Assembly: GCF_002099425.1 (NCBI RefSeq)
Contig: NW_018344009.1
Span: 1,856,001-1,920,000 of the forward strand
DNA from: Phascolarctos cinereus
Lineage: Eukaryota; Chordata; Mammalia; Diprotodontia; Phascolarctidae
Direction of reading: 5' to 3'
DNA length: 64,000 nucleotides
Below are positions 22,180 through 32,915 of this stretch, piece after piece (position 1 is the stretch's first letter; each line of letters starts with the position of its first letter). A program made the position numbers and the translations under genes. The notes under the pieces were generated by a model. That model was not told the origin of the DNA. It saw only the letters and a program-made list of their open reading frames with translations, and searched no databases.

Positions 22180-22350
22180 ATTCTGTGAGGGTTAGGCCTT
22201 GAAGATTAGTTGGTCCATCCCCTGCATTTTATAAAGGAGGAGCCTGAAGCCCAGAAGTGCCTGGCACAAAGTCACAAGCCATAGTGGCAGACTTGGGCCT
22301 TCAACCCAGATTGTGGGTTCAAAACCAGGCTTCTTCTCTCTACACCATGA
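22180..22350 (-). mobile_element. THER1-like SINE
   Basis: GATTAGTTGGTCCATCCCCT, GCATTTTATAAAGGAGGAGC and CAAAGTCACAAGCC. Confidence 0.65.
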
Positions 22351-22695
22351 CCGAGAAGGCTAAAGAGGGCCAAAGGAACAAAGAGAATTCGAGGGTGCTG
22401 GGGGCTGAAATGAGAGGGTGGGGAGCCAGGAAAGGAGATGGAAAGAGACGAGGGAGGGAAGCCAACTCAGCCTGACTATAGTTAGACATTAGGATCAGGA
22501 AAATGGTCTGTATACTCATCCATTTCTAGGCTTTTGTAAATGTTTTCTTTTTCCTTGGCTTCATAGTAAAAGCTCGCCTTGGAAAAAAGCCTGATCTGAT
22601 CTCCATGGAATTAAGAGGGGAAAGATCTATTGGAACTGAGGGCAGAGGAGAAGCAAAGGCCCACTGATGATCTGGTTGCAGGGAGGGGGAGGGAA
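22351..22695. other. Unassigned DNA
   Basis: A-rich and G-rich patches. No feature recognised. Confidence 0.35.
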
Positions 22696-22699
22696 GACT

Positions 22700-22865
22700 G
22701 CAATTTCCGTTCTGAAGTCAGGAAGACCTGAGTTCACAGCCTGCGGCAGACACCCACTAGCTGAGTGACCTCGGGCCTTAGTTTCCTCATCTGTAAAAAT
22801 GAGTGTGTTAGAATAGATGATCTCCCAGGTTCCTTCCAGCTCTCCATCTGTCATCTTACAATCCT
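22700..22865 (+). mobile_element. MIR-like SINE
   Basis: TGAAGTCAGGAAGACCTGAG, CTAGCTGAGTGACCTCGGGC and TTTCCTCATCTGTAAAAATG. Confidence 0.85.
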
Positions 22866-23034
22866 GGGAGTTTGGAAGGTAGAAGCTTTAAGTGAAAAAA
22901 AAAAAGTAAAGAAGCAATACGGGAGGGTAAGATTTCTAGTCAGCTGGAAATGTTGGCCCTTCCCTGCCTGGATCTCCTCCATAAGGGAACGAGTGTATTT
23001 GGAAGAGGTGACTTCCTGAGAAAAGCAAACCTTC

Positions 23035-23582
23035 ATTCCTTTCTACTCTCATGCCACCAGCCAAGTTCAAACCCTCATCCCTTCTGGCCTAGATTATTTC
23101 AATAGCCTCCTAACTGATCTTCCTACCTTCACTGGTTCCCCTTGCCAATCCATCCTTCATACCACAGGCAAAGCCTGGTCTTCTTACCAGGAAAGTCTGA
23201 TCACATTACTCACTTTCTCAAAGACCTGCAATGATTTCCTTTCACCTCTAGGATTGAGTACTAGTTCTTTAGCCTAGCATTCAGGGCCCTCCACAGCCTG
23301 GCTCCAACTTCATTTTCCAGATTTATTTCATTGTCCTACAGCCAAACTGGGCTACTCACTGTTTCCTAATCTCCTCCTGGCCTTACTGGCCTCTATGCAG
23401 TTATACAGCTCATCCCCTATGCCTATGACAAATTCCCCAGCAATCCTAAAACCTTGTCTCTACCTATCTACCTCCTTTCTCTTCTTCAGGGTCATGTCCT
23501 TCAGGATTTCTTGCATTCCCCACTCCATCACACTCTGAACTGCATCTGTCTGTCCCTCTCTCTACTAAACTATATAGTGAAG
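23035..23582 (+). mobile_element. L2 LINE internal to 3' region
   Basis: AATAGCCTCCTAACTGATCT, AAGTCTGATCACATTACTCA, AGGGCCCTCCACAGCCTGGC and CTGGCCTTACTGGCCTC are in L2 order. Confidence 0.85.
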
Positions 23583-24240
23583 TCAAGCACTGTGCCTTGC
23601 TCCAAAGCCATGAGATGACAGGAGGAAGCTCAGTCACCTGACAGCTTTCCATCTTAACTACCTATTCCTACTAAGAGGGTGCTACCTACCTAGAAGGTGC
23701 TGCTAACCTCCAAGTTGCTAGAGTCCCCTGGAAGTCTACACTCCTAAAACTAAGAACTCCCACCTGAGAGGTTTCTCTTAATAGCCAGACAGTAGATACA
23801 ATTACCCCAAAGCAATAACATTTATTAAGCTACAAAGTTGCTTCTCTTGTTACTATAGCACAGCAATAAATACGAGGCTCGCTCTTCCACAGACACACAC
23901 AGATTCTGTGGGAAGATTGACATGAGAGTATAATGATAGTGGAGCTCACAAGTCGGGAAAACACGTGATCCTGGCAATATAGACCTTAATACTGTAGGGC
24001 CTCAGTTCCCTTTTTCTCCTCATGGAGTACTTTCTGCACCTCAACTGTAGATTGCCAGGGCTAGTTCTCTCTTGAATCCACGGTCAGCTCTCTTCTCTGC
24101 TGCCAGGGATCAAGCTCCTTAAAGGTGCCCTCACCCTGAAGTGACTGCCTTGCTGTAGTTCAGGGCCCTACCTTGGTGCTCTTTCCAAAGAGGGGCTTCT
24201 TTGAAGAGCCATGAATACAGGAACTGGGAGGTCACCTAAG
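23583..24240. other. Unassigned 650-base block
   Basis: Contains AGCAATAACATTTATTAAGC near 23812 and no clear match to the families used elsewhere. It could be an older, unrecognised repeat. No coding signal. Confidence 0.3.
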
Positions 24241-24478
24241 AGGTGGGTTAGTCCAAAACCCTCAGTTCACTGCAGAGGAAATCAAAGCCAAGAAAGAGCG
24301 TTTGCCCAAAGATACACGGTCAATGTCAGAAACTGGGTGAGAGTCATAAGAGCTGGGCTCTGGCACTGACATTTTCTAGTTGCGTTATCATGAACAAGTC
24401 ATGGGACTTCTGAAGTCTATGAGATAGGAGATTGACAGTATCTATACTACCTACTACAGCAGAGTATTGTGAAGAAAA
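24240..24478. mobile_element. THER1-like fragment followed by a MIR-like fragment
   Basis: 24240-24345 (CAGAGGAAATCAAAGCCAAG, antisense body) and 24345-24478 (GGGCTCTGGCACTGACATTT, sense). Confidence 0.6.
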
Positions 24479-24584
24479 GAAAAGAAAGCTACAGAAATAA
24501 TGAAATGGTTAAAAATTGTCTTTACATGTAAATGGGAAAAAAGAAAAAAAATTTTTTTTAAATTTTTTAAAGAAGAAGTTAATG

Positions 24585-24753
24585 CAGGGCAGCTAGTTGG
24601 CGCAATGGATAGAGCACTGGCCCTGGAGTCAGGAGGACCTGAGTTCAAATCCGGCCTCAGACCAAACACTTGACACTTACTAGTTGTGTGACCCTGGGCA
24701 AGTCATTTGACCCCAATTGCTTAAAAAAAAATTTTTTTAATGATAATTTTAAA
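24585..24753 (+). mobile_element. tRNA-derived SINE with target-site duplication
   Basis: Head GGGCAGCTAGTTGGCGCAAT, B-box GAGTTCAAATCC, end ACCCCAATTGCTT plus an A/T-rich tail. AAGAAGTTAATG is repeated exactly at 24573-24584 and 24754-24765. Confidence 0.95.
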
Positions 24754-24765
24754 AAGAAGTTAATG

Positions 24766-25150
24766 AAAAGGACTTACCTAGGAATTGTAGACAATTCTAC
24801 CATTAAACATTCACTGCTTTGGCGTGTCTACTGTATATTGAACATACTGTTAGGGATAATAGGATCACCTGATTGTTTCCATTAGCTATGAGAAAATCAG
24901 TCCCTGAGGAATGAGAGTACAAGAAGGGCAGAGAGGGAAAGGGAACCTTCATGAGGAGGCCACAAAGAAGCAGCCTATTTCTTGGGGGTAGCAAATGAGA
25001 GAGCTGACAAGGAGGACTGGGCATAAAAAAAGGAACAGGAGGAAGGATACTGAGGATAATTTTGCTTACCTTATCCTTTCCCAAAAATTTGACTTCCCTG
25101 AATAGTCCTGACCTTAAAGTAAGCCTTGGTCAACTGCTTCCCTCCCTTCG
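24766..25150. other. Unassigned DNA
   Basis: No gene or repeat recognised. Confidence 0.4.
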
Positions 25151-25151
25151 G

Positions 25152-25265
25152 CCCTCCCATTGAGATAATATTTATAAAGTGCCTTGTACACTATAATATT
25201 TAGCACAGAGCCTTGTACACAGTAGGTGCTTAATAAATGCTTGTTCCCTTCCTTCCTCTTCCCCA
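25152..25265 (+). mobile_element. MIR/L2-type 3' end
   Basis: AATATTTATAAAGTGCCTTG, AGCACAGAGCCTTGTACACA and GTGCTTAATAAATGCTTG. Confidence 0.65.
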
Positions 25266-25880
25266 TTTCATAGCATTCATTTTCCTGGAGCTTCTTATTC
25301 TTTATAACATCACCTCCACAGAGGTCCCTCCAGGCTTAGCCTCTCCCCAAGGCACAGAGAACGAGGCTGCCACAGATTAAAAGAAATCAATTCACAGAAA
25401 TTTGGGGACAATTTGGAGCTCTTCACAGAGGTGGGCACAGCACCATCTGTGTTTAGAGCTCATCTAATGCAATCTCATTTTAGAGAGGAGAAAATCGTAA
25501 GCTATGAAGGAGTCCAAGGTCACTTGATGAGGAAAACACAGAGCTGAGCCTTCCAATCCAGTTATGACATGTTGCCTGACCTTTTGACAATCCACATCAG
25601 CCCCAGCAAAGCCACAAGGAAAAGCACACTACCCAAAAAAGAAAGCCATTCACCAAAATACCACCAACGTACTATTTTGAAAAACATGTCAAGTTGCGTT
25701 TAGAATGTCTAACTTAGGCAGGTGTTCCCACCCAGTTACTGGACAGAAACACCTTCCCCAGAGGAAAACAGCTGCATTAATAAAACATCTGCCAAGTGGA
25801 CATGGGCTTGTGAAAGCCATTATTATACAGGGGTTTTCTCATTCCAGTAGCATTTGTGGTATCCATGTCAACAAAGAAAG
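25266..25880. other. THER1-like fragment within unassigned DNA
   Basis: 25430-25570 has CTCATTTTAGAGAGGAG and CAAGGTCACTTGATGAGG. The rest, including 25570-25880, is unassigned. Confidence 0.4.
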
Positions 25881-25884
25881 GCAA

Positions 25885-26010
25885 GGGGTGTGGTAGTGGT
25901 CAGAGTGTTACTGAACCTGGAGTCAAGAAGACTGAGTTTAGATCTCCCTCCTGATATTTACTAGCTGTGGGGCCCAGGAAAAGTCACTTAACCTCGATGA
26001 ACTTCACACA
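25885..26010 (+). mobile_element. MIR-like SINE fragment
   Basis: CCTGGAGTCAAGAAGACTGA, ATTTACTAGCTGTGGGGCCC and AAGTCACTTAACCTCGATGA. Confidence 0.75.
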
Positions 26011-26285
26011 ACACTCTAAGACATCTGCTCCATTACAGAAGGGATGAGATCTGTCTTTGGAGAGACTTCCCACAATATAGAAGTCACAGATCCCGGATCT
26101 ACAAAGTGGAATTAGTATAAGGTGGCTGCTAGGTATAGAAATATCCCCAGACTATAGATCTGGGCATTAGAGCAGAGCATTCACCTCCAGACCAAACCGG
26201 AGAGTAAAGGATTTAAAGCAATGAGAAAAATAGCAGCTTGGTGTTACAGAAGTACGTTGGATTTGGAGTCAGGAAGACCTGCGTT

Positions 26286-26600
26286 CGTTCATTTATCCAT
26301 TCACTTAAACAATTATGTATTAAGACCACCGGGGCAGCTAGGTGGCACAGTGAATAGAGCACCAGCCCTGGAGTCAGGAAGACCTGAGTTCAAATCTAGC
26401 CTCAGACACTTACTTAGGTGTGTGACCCTGGGCAAATCACTTAACCCCATTGCCTCAAAAAAATAAATAAATAAAAGAACACCATTATGTACCAGGTACT
26501 ATGCTAGGTGACAGGCATACAAAGACAAAGAAACCCAAACAATCCCTGACCTCACGATTTATTCGATTGGAGTAAACATTGATAAATAAATTTACAAAGT
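26286..26600 (-). mobile_element. L2 3' end interrupted by a SINE
   Basis: GTTCATTTATCCATTCAC and ATTATGTATTAAGACC on the left continue as CATTATGTACCAGGTACTAT and CAAAGACAAAGAAACCCAAA on the right, an antisense L2 3' end. Confidence 0.7.
26331..26478 (+). mobile_element. tRNA-derived SINE
   Basis: GGGGCAGCTAGGTGGCACAG head to AACCCCATTGCCTC then (AAAT)n-like tail. AAGACCACC/AAGAACACC flank it (8 of 9). Confidence 0.92.
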
Positions 26601-26858
26601 AAATAATAATATCTAGCATTTACATATAGGCTTTATGGGTTACTAAGTGCTTAGGCTATCTCATTTAATCCCCACAACAACCCTGGGAGATAGGTACCAC
26701 CATTTTACAGAAGAGAAAACTGAGGGAGCAGAGGTTAGGTGACTTGCCCAGGGTCACACAGCTAGTGAATATCTGAGTTCAAATCAGAATTTAGATCTTC
26801 CTGACTCCAAGTCTAGCACTCTATCTATCCACTGTGCCACTTAGCTGCCTCTCATAGC
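26600..26858 (-). mobile_element. CORE-SINE, full length
   Basis: ATCTAGCATTTACATATAGG, CCATTTTACAGAAGAGAAAA, GCCCAGGGTCACACAGCTAG and CACTGTGCCACTTAGCTGCC. Confidence 0.9.
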
Positions 26859-27378
26859 AAATGTAGAAAGTCATCTGGGGAGAAGGGAATGGCACCAGTG
26901 ACTGGACGGAGCAGAATAGACCTCAAGGAGGAGATGGCACTTGAAGGAAGCATAGGAGGTTAGGAGGGAGAGCATTCCAGGCATAGAGAAAAGCCTTTCA
27001 AGGGAGATGTGAGGTCATGTGAGAGGAATAGCAAATAGCCCAGTCTGGCTGGAACAGAGAGCCTACGAAGGAAAACAATGTGCCATCAGCCTGGAGAGCT
27101 TCCTCCTTCGCCCTTGGAGAGGACCAGTGATATCATGACACCTTGACTTACAAGTGAATTGGATTTAAGTGAGGCTGAGCTGTGCAGAGTCACCAGCCTC
27201 ACTGTCTCCTCCTGCCAGGACCAGTGGGCTCGTGTCAGCCTGGGAAGGGCTTCAAATGTCAGAGGAGAAGTTTGTATTTGATCCATGAAGCAGAGAGACA
27301 ACTGGGAGCCAAAGGGCTTTCTCAGACAGAGGTCCGAGGTGACAGGGTCGGTCTGGGCCTTAGGAATAGCAAGTTGGC

Positions 27379-27518
27379 TGGGGCAGCTAGATGGCACGGT
27401 AGATAGAGCTTCAGCCATGGAGTCAGGAGGACCCAAGTTCAAATTTGGTCCCAGACACTTGAAATTTACCAGCTCTGTGACCCTGGGCAATTCACTTAAC
27501 CTCTATTACCTCGTCAAA
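27379..27518 (+). mobile_element. tRNA-derived SINE with a GAA-converted tail
   Basis: GGGGCAGCTAGATGGCACGG head, CAAGTTCAAATTTGGTCCC, end TCACTTAACCTCTATTACC. A related GAATAGCA motif occurs at both sides (about 27362 and 27642). Confidence 0.88.
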
Positions 27519-27643
27519 AAAGAAGAAGAAGAAGAAGAAGAAGAAGAAGAGAAGAAGAAGAAGAAGAAGAAGAAGAAGAAGAAGAAGAAGAAGAAGAAGA
27601 AGAAGAAGAAGAAGGAGAAGAAGAAGAAGAAGAAGAAGAAAGA
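27519..27643 (+). repeat. (GAA)n microsatellite
   Basis: About 40 AAG/GAA units with few interruptions, starting exactly where the SINE poly-A tail should be. Poly-K and poly-S frames here are spurious. Confidence 0.97.
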
Positions 27644-27720
27644 ATAGCAGATAGGAGGCTGTATGGGAGGACAGGTTGGAAGGACAGAGACTGTCCTTCC
27701 ATGACTTCAGTCTTCCTCCA

Positions 27721-28017
27721 AAACATTTTCCATGAGAACTCTTCTTCAGGATGGTTGCTAGTATTCAGTGGCCAAGAGTACTCAATTTTTTTCCCCTCCC
27801 CAACCTCCATCCAGGACCTCTCTGAGCCTCTTTAACTTCATCCTAATCATTAACTGACTCATCTCCATCCACTGCCTGCCTCACACAGGGACACATGGAA
27901 ACCCCATTCACCAGGCTCCTGAGTAGCTAACAAACACTATTAAAATAACAGACTTATTGACATCCACCTTCTACCTCCCATCCCTCAAAAAGAGAATAGT
28001 AGAGCTTCACCTACAGA
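27721..28017. other. Unassigned DNA
   Basis: Contains TGACTCA at 27855-27861. No gene or repeat recognised. Confidence 0.35.
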
Positions 28018-28475
28018 TCATGAACTTTTTTGAAAAAATATTTCAATAATTGCGTTTTAATACCATTGGTTTCATTTGTAACCCTACATATTTTATTTTT
28101 TTCAATTATTTATTTTTAGTTTTTAACATTCACTTCCATAAGATTTTGAGTTTTAAATTTCCCCCCCCTCCCTAAGACAGCAAGTAATCTGATACAGGCT
28201 CTACTCACACATTCATATTAAGCATATTTTCACATTAGTCATGATGTATGGAATAATTAGAACTAATATGAGAGGAACCACGAGAAAGAAGAAACAAATC
28301 AAAACAAAAGGAGAGCAAATACTATACTTCCATCTGCATTCAGACTCCATGGTTCTTCTTCTGGACCAACATATTTGATATTACACATTTAAAAACATTA
28401 TTCTGAATGTTTTTACCAGACTGCCAAGGGATAGATAAAACGGCCATGATGCAAAAAAAAAGTTAAGAACCCCTG
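28018..28475 (+). mobile_element. hAT-like DNA transposon interrupted by an L1
   Basis: The left part has ATATTTCAATAATTGCGTTT and GTTTCATTTGTAACCC. The right part has CATTTAAAAACATTATTCTG, ACCAGACTGCCAAGGGA and ends GTTAAGAACCCCTG, the same terminus as 36186-36423. Confidence 0.8.
28097..28368 (-). mobile_element. 5'-truncated L1 3' end inside the hAT-like element
   Basis: T-run, TTTTTAACATTCACTTCCAT, CAGCAAGTAATCTGATACAG and TTCCATCTGCATTCAGACTC match the L1 3' region. ACATATTTTAT/ACATATTTGAT flank it at 28086-28096 and 28369-28379 (10 of 11). Confidence 0.88.
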
Positions 28476-28591
28476 GCTTAGAGCAGCTAGCCCAAATTCC
28501 TCATTTCGCAAAGAAAGAAACTAAGACTGATCAAAAGTCTCAGGGAGATAGGACTCATCTACTCAGTCTTCTCAATCCCCAAAGACCAGGG

Positions 28592-28738
28592 CTTTTTTTT
28601 TTTTATGAAGCAATGGGGCTAAGTGACTTGTCCAGAGTCATGGAGCTAGTAAGTGGCAAGTGTCTGAGGTCACATTTGAACTCAGGTCCTCTTGACTCCA
28701 AGGCCGGAACTCTATCCACTGCGCCACCTAGCAGCCCC
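28592..28738 (-). mobile_element. tRNA-derived SINE
   Basis: T-run tail on the left, GGAGCTAGTAAGTGGCAAGT, ACATTTGAACTCAGGTCC, and antisense head CACTGCGCCACCTAGCAGCC. GACCAGGG/GACCAGAG lie at the two ends. Confidence 0.9.
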
Positions 28739-28774
28739 TGACCAGAGTTCTTTTCACATAACACACCGGGTCTC

Positions 28775-28848
28775 TCCAATTAATCAATGAACACTAAGAA
28801 CAGCTACTTTGTGCCAGGCGCTGTGCTAAGCACTCGACCCAGAGTTGG
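28775..28848 (-). mobile_element. L2 3' end fragment
   Basis: CAATTAATCAATGAACACTA and GTGCCAGGCGCTGTGCTAAG. Confidence 0.7.
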
Positions 28849-29284
28849 ATATCTTTTTTCTCTTCCCCTACAAACATCAAACATTGCCTTCCCCCAGGGA
28901 CACACCCTCCCTTCACCTCACTTCACCCCACAGGATCTTGAAAAAGATTTGATCCTCTCATTCATACTTAGTTGTCAATGACTGCTAAGTCCCCAACTGG
29001 GGACTGTCTGGAACCTGGAATGGGAGAGAAAGGGAGGGTTAGAACTCTGGAGGCTGGTGATCAGGGATTCCCTCAGAAAACTGTACTGCTTATCAAATGT
29101 GTCCTCTTTCCTCCTCCCTCTTTCAATGGTCCTTAACTCTCAGCCTGACCCTATCTAAACCTGTTCTCTGCAGTTGTCCCTGGGAGAAAATGGATGAACT
29201 CATCTGCACAAAGGTTCTGATAAACTTATCCACACCAAGGTGTCAGTAGCCAAAAACAACTTCCTCTTTTCTCATTCCCAGGGA
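28849..29284. other. Unassigned DNA
   Basis: No feature recognised. Confidence 0.4.
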
Positions 29285-29465
29285 GGAGATAATGTCTGTG
29301 GTGCAGAACAAGCATTAGATCAGAAGTGTAAAGACATGGATTTGAGTCCCTCTTTTACCTTTCTGTGTGCCTTGGTTTCCCCTTTTTTCCCCGGCCACAA
29401 AATAAGGAGGGCAAACAGGTGCTTTCTGAAGTTGTTTCCAGCTCTGACATTGTGTGGTTCTGTCC
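29285..29465 (+). mobile_element. MIR-like SINE, divergent
   Basis: GTGGTGCAGAACAAGCATTA, GCCTTGGTTTCCCCTTTTTT and TTTCCAGCTCTGACATTGTG. Confidence 0.65.
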
Positions 29466-30024
29466 TACCTCTGGCTGGTTCTGGAATGGATCAGGTCAGG
29501 GTGGGCCCCAAAGAAGAAGCTGGGGGGTGGGGGAGGTCCCCCTCCAGGGCTCCTCATCCACAATTAGAACATGGACTAGACTTTTATAACCATTTTACTG
29601 GCTCCATGGCCACCTCAGCAAGGCTGGCACTGGGCATGCTCATGCTCTCTGAGTAGGCTGGACCTGGTAATGAGAATAACTGTGCCCCACCCAACACCCC
29701 ACCGGCCTGGCAAAGACTTGGGAGCCCTTCCCCTCAGCTGCTTCTCATTGCCTTAGGCGGCAGACTACCGTATGAGCAACAGGGTGGATGCCCTGGTGAT
29801 AGGAGGGGGGATGCAGAAACTGGCAAAACCCTCCCCTGAGTCCTTTGGAAGTCCGTGGAAAGACTCCAGCCCCCAACCCAGACCTGGAATCCAGAGCCCT
29901 AGGGGCTGGGCCTCTCCCAGGGCCACAGCACCTGCCAAATAGCAGAAGCTTCATGCCCAACCCCTCCTCCTGTCTCTGCTTCTGCAACAGAGAGCTCACC
30001 CCAGGTGAAGGCACTCACAAGTGC
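29466..30024. other. GC-rich unassigned DNA
   Basis: Few CpGs, no CpG island. Open frames on both strands have no recognisable product. Not supported as the missing CSPG4 exon 1. Confidence 0.4.
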
Positions 30025-30180
30025 ATAGGTTGTTTCTTAGGACTGGAAGGGTCCTTAGACATCATCTTGTCTGCAGCCTCTCATTTGACAGAAGAACAAT
30101 ACTGAAGGCTGGAGAGAAGTGCCTGGTCCAAGACCTCACAGTCAGTGAGCGGTCAGGTTAGGCAGCAAGCCTCCAGTGCC
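30025..30180 (-). mobile_element. THER1-like SINE
   Basis: GGACTGGAAGGGTCCTTAGA, TCATTTGACAGAAGAAC and CAAGACCTCACAGTCAGTGA. Confidence 0.7.
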
Positions 30181-30640
30181 CTCCCCAGGGCCTCAGAGAA
30201 AGCGCTCAGGTAGCAGGAGCCGCTTCTCCCCCTCCTTCCCCAGGCTAACTCAGGCAGCCTGAAGAGCTTCCAAGCCAGAGAAGCAGCCTGAGCTACTCAG
30301 TGAGCCCCCAGAGAAAACAGATGTGTCTTCCTTCACCCAGATAGCCCCCACTCCCAGCACCCAGCCCTGGGGACCAGAAGGGGAAAACATTTATGATGTT
30401 TTCTCCTTCTCCCAGGCCCCCTTCCAACTCTGACAGTCTCCTCTCCCCACTTTCTCCTCTTCTCCTCTCCCAGTCAGCCCAAGCCGCTGTCATTTCTTCC
30501 CATTCACACACTAGTCATGGAACTCCCTACTCACATGTAGACATAGTATGTTCTCATCCACATACCGATGTCCCATACACACACATTTAAGCACATATGT
30601 AGTCACTGTCACATGTGCTCATTGGCCAACATGAATTCAG
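30181..30640. other. Unassigned DNA
   Basis: C-rich with scattered CACA motifs near 30510-30590. No gene recognised. Confidence 0.4.
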
Positions 30641-30873
30641 TTATACTCAATTAAGTACCTTCTATGTGCCAGGCACCAAGAGAAGCATTGAGAGAGAAAA
30701 GAAGGAAGGAAGGAAGGAAGGAAGGAAGGAAGGAAGGAAGGAAGGAAGGAAGGAAGGAAGGAGGAAGGAGGAAGGAAGGAAGGGAGGGAGGGAGGTAAAG
30801 GAAGAGAAAGAAAAGAGAGAGAAAAAGAGAAAGAAAGAAAGAAGAAAGAGAAAGAAAGAAAGAAAGAAAGGAA

Positions 30874-30963
<90 letters not shown>

Positions 30964-30994
30964 AGAAAGAGAAAGAAAGAAAGAAAGAAAGGAA

Positions 30995-31052
<58 letters not shown>

Positions 31053-31056
31053 AAAA

Positions 31057-31141
<85 letters not shown>

Positions 31142-31190
31142 CTTCATGAGGTTTACATTCTCCTAAGGGGCACAAGTAGACATATAACAT
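30641..31190 (-). mobile_element. L2 3' end split by a purine array
   Basis: AATTAAGTACCTTCTATGTG and CCAGGCACCAAGAGAAG lie left of the array. GAGGTTTACATTCTCCTAAG lies right of it. The two halves are contiguous in L2. Confidence 0.75.
30692..31141 (+). repeat. Large (GGAA)n/(GAAA)n tetranucleotide array
   Basis: About 450 bases: GGAA units, a mixed GGGA/AGGA part, then long GAAA runs. Two sub-blocks containing AAGAAAGAGAAAG and GGAAGGAAGAAAG recur near 30840 and 30960, which suggests internal duplication of about 120 bases. Long K/R/E and F/L/S frames are artefacts. Confidence 0.98.
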
Positions 31191-32690
31191 GTCTCTATTT
31201 CGGAGGGGGTAATTGTGAGTAGGAATGTGAGTTCCTGACTCCCAGCCTGGATCCATCTGCAGGGGGACTTCCCTACCTGTTGCAGGCCCAAATGCTATAA
31301 TTTGGCAAGGCCTGAAAATAGATGCACTGATTTCTACCTCTCTGTCCCTTGCACCCTTGGAATCCACCCCATTGAGTCTTGTCCCTCGTTAGGGTTAGGC
31401 CCCTTCCAATTGTGTTCTATGATCCTATGGACTGGCCCCACCATCATCCCCTCCCAGATCTTGGCCTCTGCCAGTTTGTGTGGGAGAACCTCCCTTTGTC
31501 CCTTGCTCCATTCTGATGAGGAAAATTGGGGAAGAATGGGGATAGAAACAGGGAGAGGCGACATAGAGCCCCAGGGCGGTCCCGGAAATCCGCCTGACTC
31601 CCAAGACAGGGAGAAAAATTAGAAGGGAAGAAAACACACACTGGCACCATCCCCAACCACAGCAGCAGGCCCAGCCTCTTCCTGCCCTGGGGAAGCAGAG
31701 GGGATTTTACAAAGGCTCTATTTAGCTTCCTCCTGTCCCCCACAACACTCCCTCCCTCAGGCCTACTGCTTGTCTCCCGCCTCCTCAGCCTTTCCAACTC
31801 CAGGCCAGACTCCTCCTTTCCATTCCCTTTCTTCCCTAACCCAAACCCTAGGCAGTTGGACTCTGAGGGTTCCAGGATTTCCTCCCCAAACCCTCTTATT
31901 TGCCCTTGCTCCTTTTCCTCTTCCAGGCCTCACACCCACCTAGAGGGCTGGGATCCCTATCCTAGTCTCATCACTCCATCACCCCCTTGTGTATCCTCCA
32001 GGACACCCAAGCCACATGCCCAGGTAAACATCATGGCACATATGTCTGGCTGTGGTTTCTCTGTTCTATGCATAGTCAGGGGAGACTCATCCTCCTTTCT
32101 GAAAGTAGACAGCTCTTTCTTGGTTGCAGGGCCCCTCCCTTGGAAGCAGAATATCCCTGCTTCTCTGCTCTTGGGTAAATTCCCAGCACAGTAGCTGGAT
32201 GTGAAGGCCATGCCCCCAAGAGATAACAAATCGGCACTGGGGGTGGTGAGCCAGACACACATGACCTCACCCAGTCCCCATCTGGAGGCTAACTTGGGGG
32301 ATTCCCCTTCCTTTCCACTCTCTAGGATACCAGGCCTCAAGGCTGAGGGTATGCAAGCTCAGGCCTTGGCTGAACCTTAAAGAGATATCCCAGGTCAGGA
32401 GACAGACAGCAGACACAACCAAATTGAACACCCCCAAGAGACTGGAGCACATCATTATAAATGGTAGTAGCTATGAAACAGAGGGAAGAGGAGGAGAGGA
32501 TGTGAATGTCTTATCAACTGGTCAGAGAAATCTGCAGGAAAGGAAGTCTGGTCCTGGCTGTGCCTTCTGCCCCTCCCCCTAGCTCCCAGAAGTGCCACAG
32601 GACAGGGCACCACCAGGCCTTTCCCCTGGCCACAGGGGAAGCTCAGGTCACCCAGGCTTACTGAGCCTGCCCTCAGTGAAACCTCTCTAA
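31191..32690. other. Long unassigned stretch
   Basis: 1.5 kb of mixed GC content with no repeat I can name and no convincing exon. The 117-127-codon frames on the minus strand lack recognisable domains. Confidence 0.4.
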
Positions 32691-32724
32691 CCATCGTGAG
32701 TTGGAGTATCTCAAAGAATAGCTT

Positions 32725-32915
32725 CTTTCTCACGAGTGCCCTCTGAAATTACCACCAAATTTACCTATGTATGTATCCAGTATATACATTGTTTGTCTGC
32801 ATACTGTCTCCCCCTAGACTGTGAGCTCCTTGAGGGTAAGGACTGGTTTTGCCAGTCTAGGGACTGGCACATAGTAGGTACTCAATAAAAAGCTTGTTGT
32901 CTGACTAACTGACAA
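32725..32915 (+). mobile_element. L2 LINE 3' end
   Basis: CTGTCTCCCCCTAGACTGTG, AGCTCCTTGAGGGTAAGGAC, CTGGCACATAGTAGGTACTC then AATAAAAAGCTTG. Confidence 0.92.

Larger units (their letters stand above)
26860..27720 (-). mobile_element. L2 LINE internal region, interrupted by a SINE
   Basis: GGGAGAGCATTCCAGGCATA, GAGAAGTTTGTATTTGATCC and ACTGGGAGCCAAAGGGCTTT, then resumption at about 27644 with AGGCTGTATGGGAGGACAGG. Confidence 0.75.

Noticed and set aside
30615-31367. Long K/R/E- and F/L/S-rich frames
   Set aside because: Pure translation of the GGAA/GAAA array; no gene structure.
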